Below, one piece after another: positions 50,172-50,193 of a DNA stretch of 50,193 bases. This stretch comes from Pseudomonas sp. Its GTDB lineage: Bacteria; Pseudomonadota; Gammaproteobacteria; Pseudomonadales; Pseudomonadaceae. Location of the stretch: the NCBI RefSeq assembly GCF_030684895.1, contig NZ_JAUXXP010000074.1, forward strand, positions 1 through 50,193, given 5' to 3'. Under the pieces are notes generated by a model. That model ran no database searches. It was given only the letters and a program-made list of their open reading frames with translations, and was not told the origin of the DNA. Position numbers and translations under genes: made by a program. Position 1 is the first letter of the stretch, and every line of letters begins with the position of its first letter.

Positions 50172-50193
50172 GAACTGAAGAGTTTGATCATGG
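50172..50193 (+). rRNA. rrs: 16S ribosomal RNA, 5' end only
   Basis: GAACTGAAGAGTTTGATCAT is the mature 16S 5' end of pseudomonads (the site of the universal 27F primer region). Only 22 bases lie inside the window. Confidence 0.92.

Overview
The window is a gamma-proteobacterial chromosome segment and looks like Pseudomonas in the broad sense, but not P. aeruginosa itself. Nearly every protein matches a Pseudomonas family at full length. The order rpoD-dnaG-rpsU-tsaD-plsY-folB, then cca, ycgB-yeaH-prkA, glpE-apaHG-rsmA-pdxA-surA-lptD, amgK-murU, rpe-gph-trpE, trpGDC, vfr, coq7, argC-erpA-anmK-mepM-tyrS and a ribosomal RNA operon is the one I remember from the PA0576-PA0668 stretch of P. aeruginosa PAO1. 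Comparisons with PAO1 are from memory, not from a search.

Layout. 1-3.7 kb: macromolecular synthesis operon on the minus strand (rpsU, dnaG, start of rpoD; rpoD runs off the left edge). 3.9-6.4 kb: tsaD, plsY and the folate genes folB-folK. 6.4-8.7 kb: a yfiR-yfiN-yfiB cyclic-di-GMP signalling operon, placed between folK and cca. 8.9-10.8 kb: cca and a DUF4136-type protein. 10.9-15.7 kb: the prkA-yeaH-ycgB stress operon. 16.1-23.8 kb: a minus-strand run lptD-surA-pdxA-rsmA-apaG-apaH-glpE (outer-membrane assembly, B6 synthesis, rRNA methylation, Ap4A hydrolysis). 24-26.4 kb: amgK-murU peptidoglycan recycling plus a DjlA-like co-chaperone. 26.4-27.4 kb: a DUF3530 protein. 27.6-33.2 kb: rpe-gph and then trpE-trpG-trpD-trpC, with a probable tryptophan attenuator before trpE. 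33.2-38.1 kb: vfr, an OsmC protein, coq7, an FGE-like protein, a HIT protein and a Ycf46-like AAA ATPase. 38.2-42.7 kb: a short-chain dehydrogenase, a DUF805 protein, a Tat-exported PLP-fold protein, a nitronate monooxygenase and HemJ. 42.9-49.5 kb: argC, a coiled-coil membrane protein, bactofilin, erpA, anmK, mepM and tyrS. 49.5 kb to the end: four tandem rRNA promoters, boxA and the first bases of 16S rRNA.

The region is mainly housekeeping core. No insertion sequence, phage gene, CRISPR array or tRNA was seen. The points most worth a second look are in non-coding DNA and gene order: two long foldback elements whose arms differ by compensatory base changes; a trpE leader open frame with three Trp codons; a perfect hairpin enclosing the cca ribosome-binding site; yfiBNR sitting in a core locus; directly joined trpE-trpG, where PAO1 carries its R/F pyocin cluster; and an FGE-like protein without the catalytic cysteines. 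I did not find a clear new multi-gene system.
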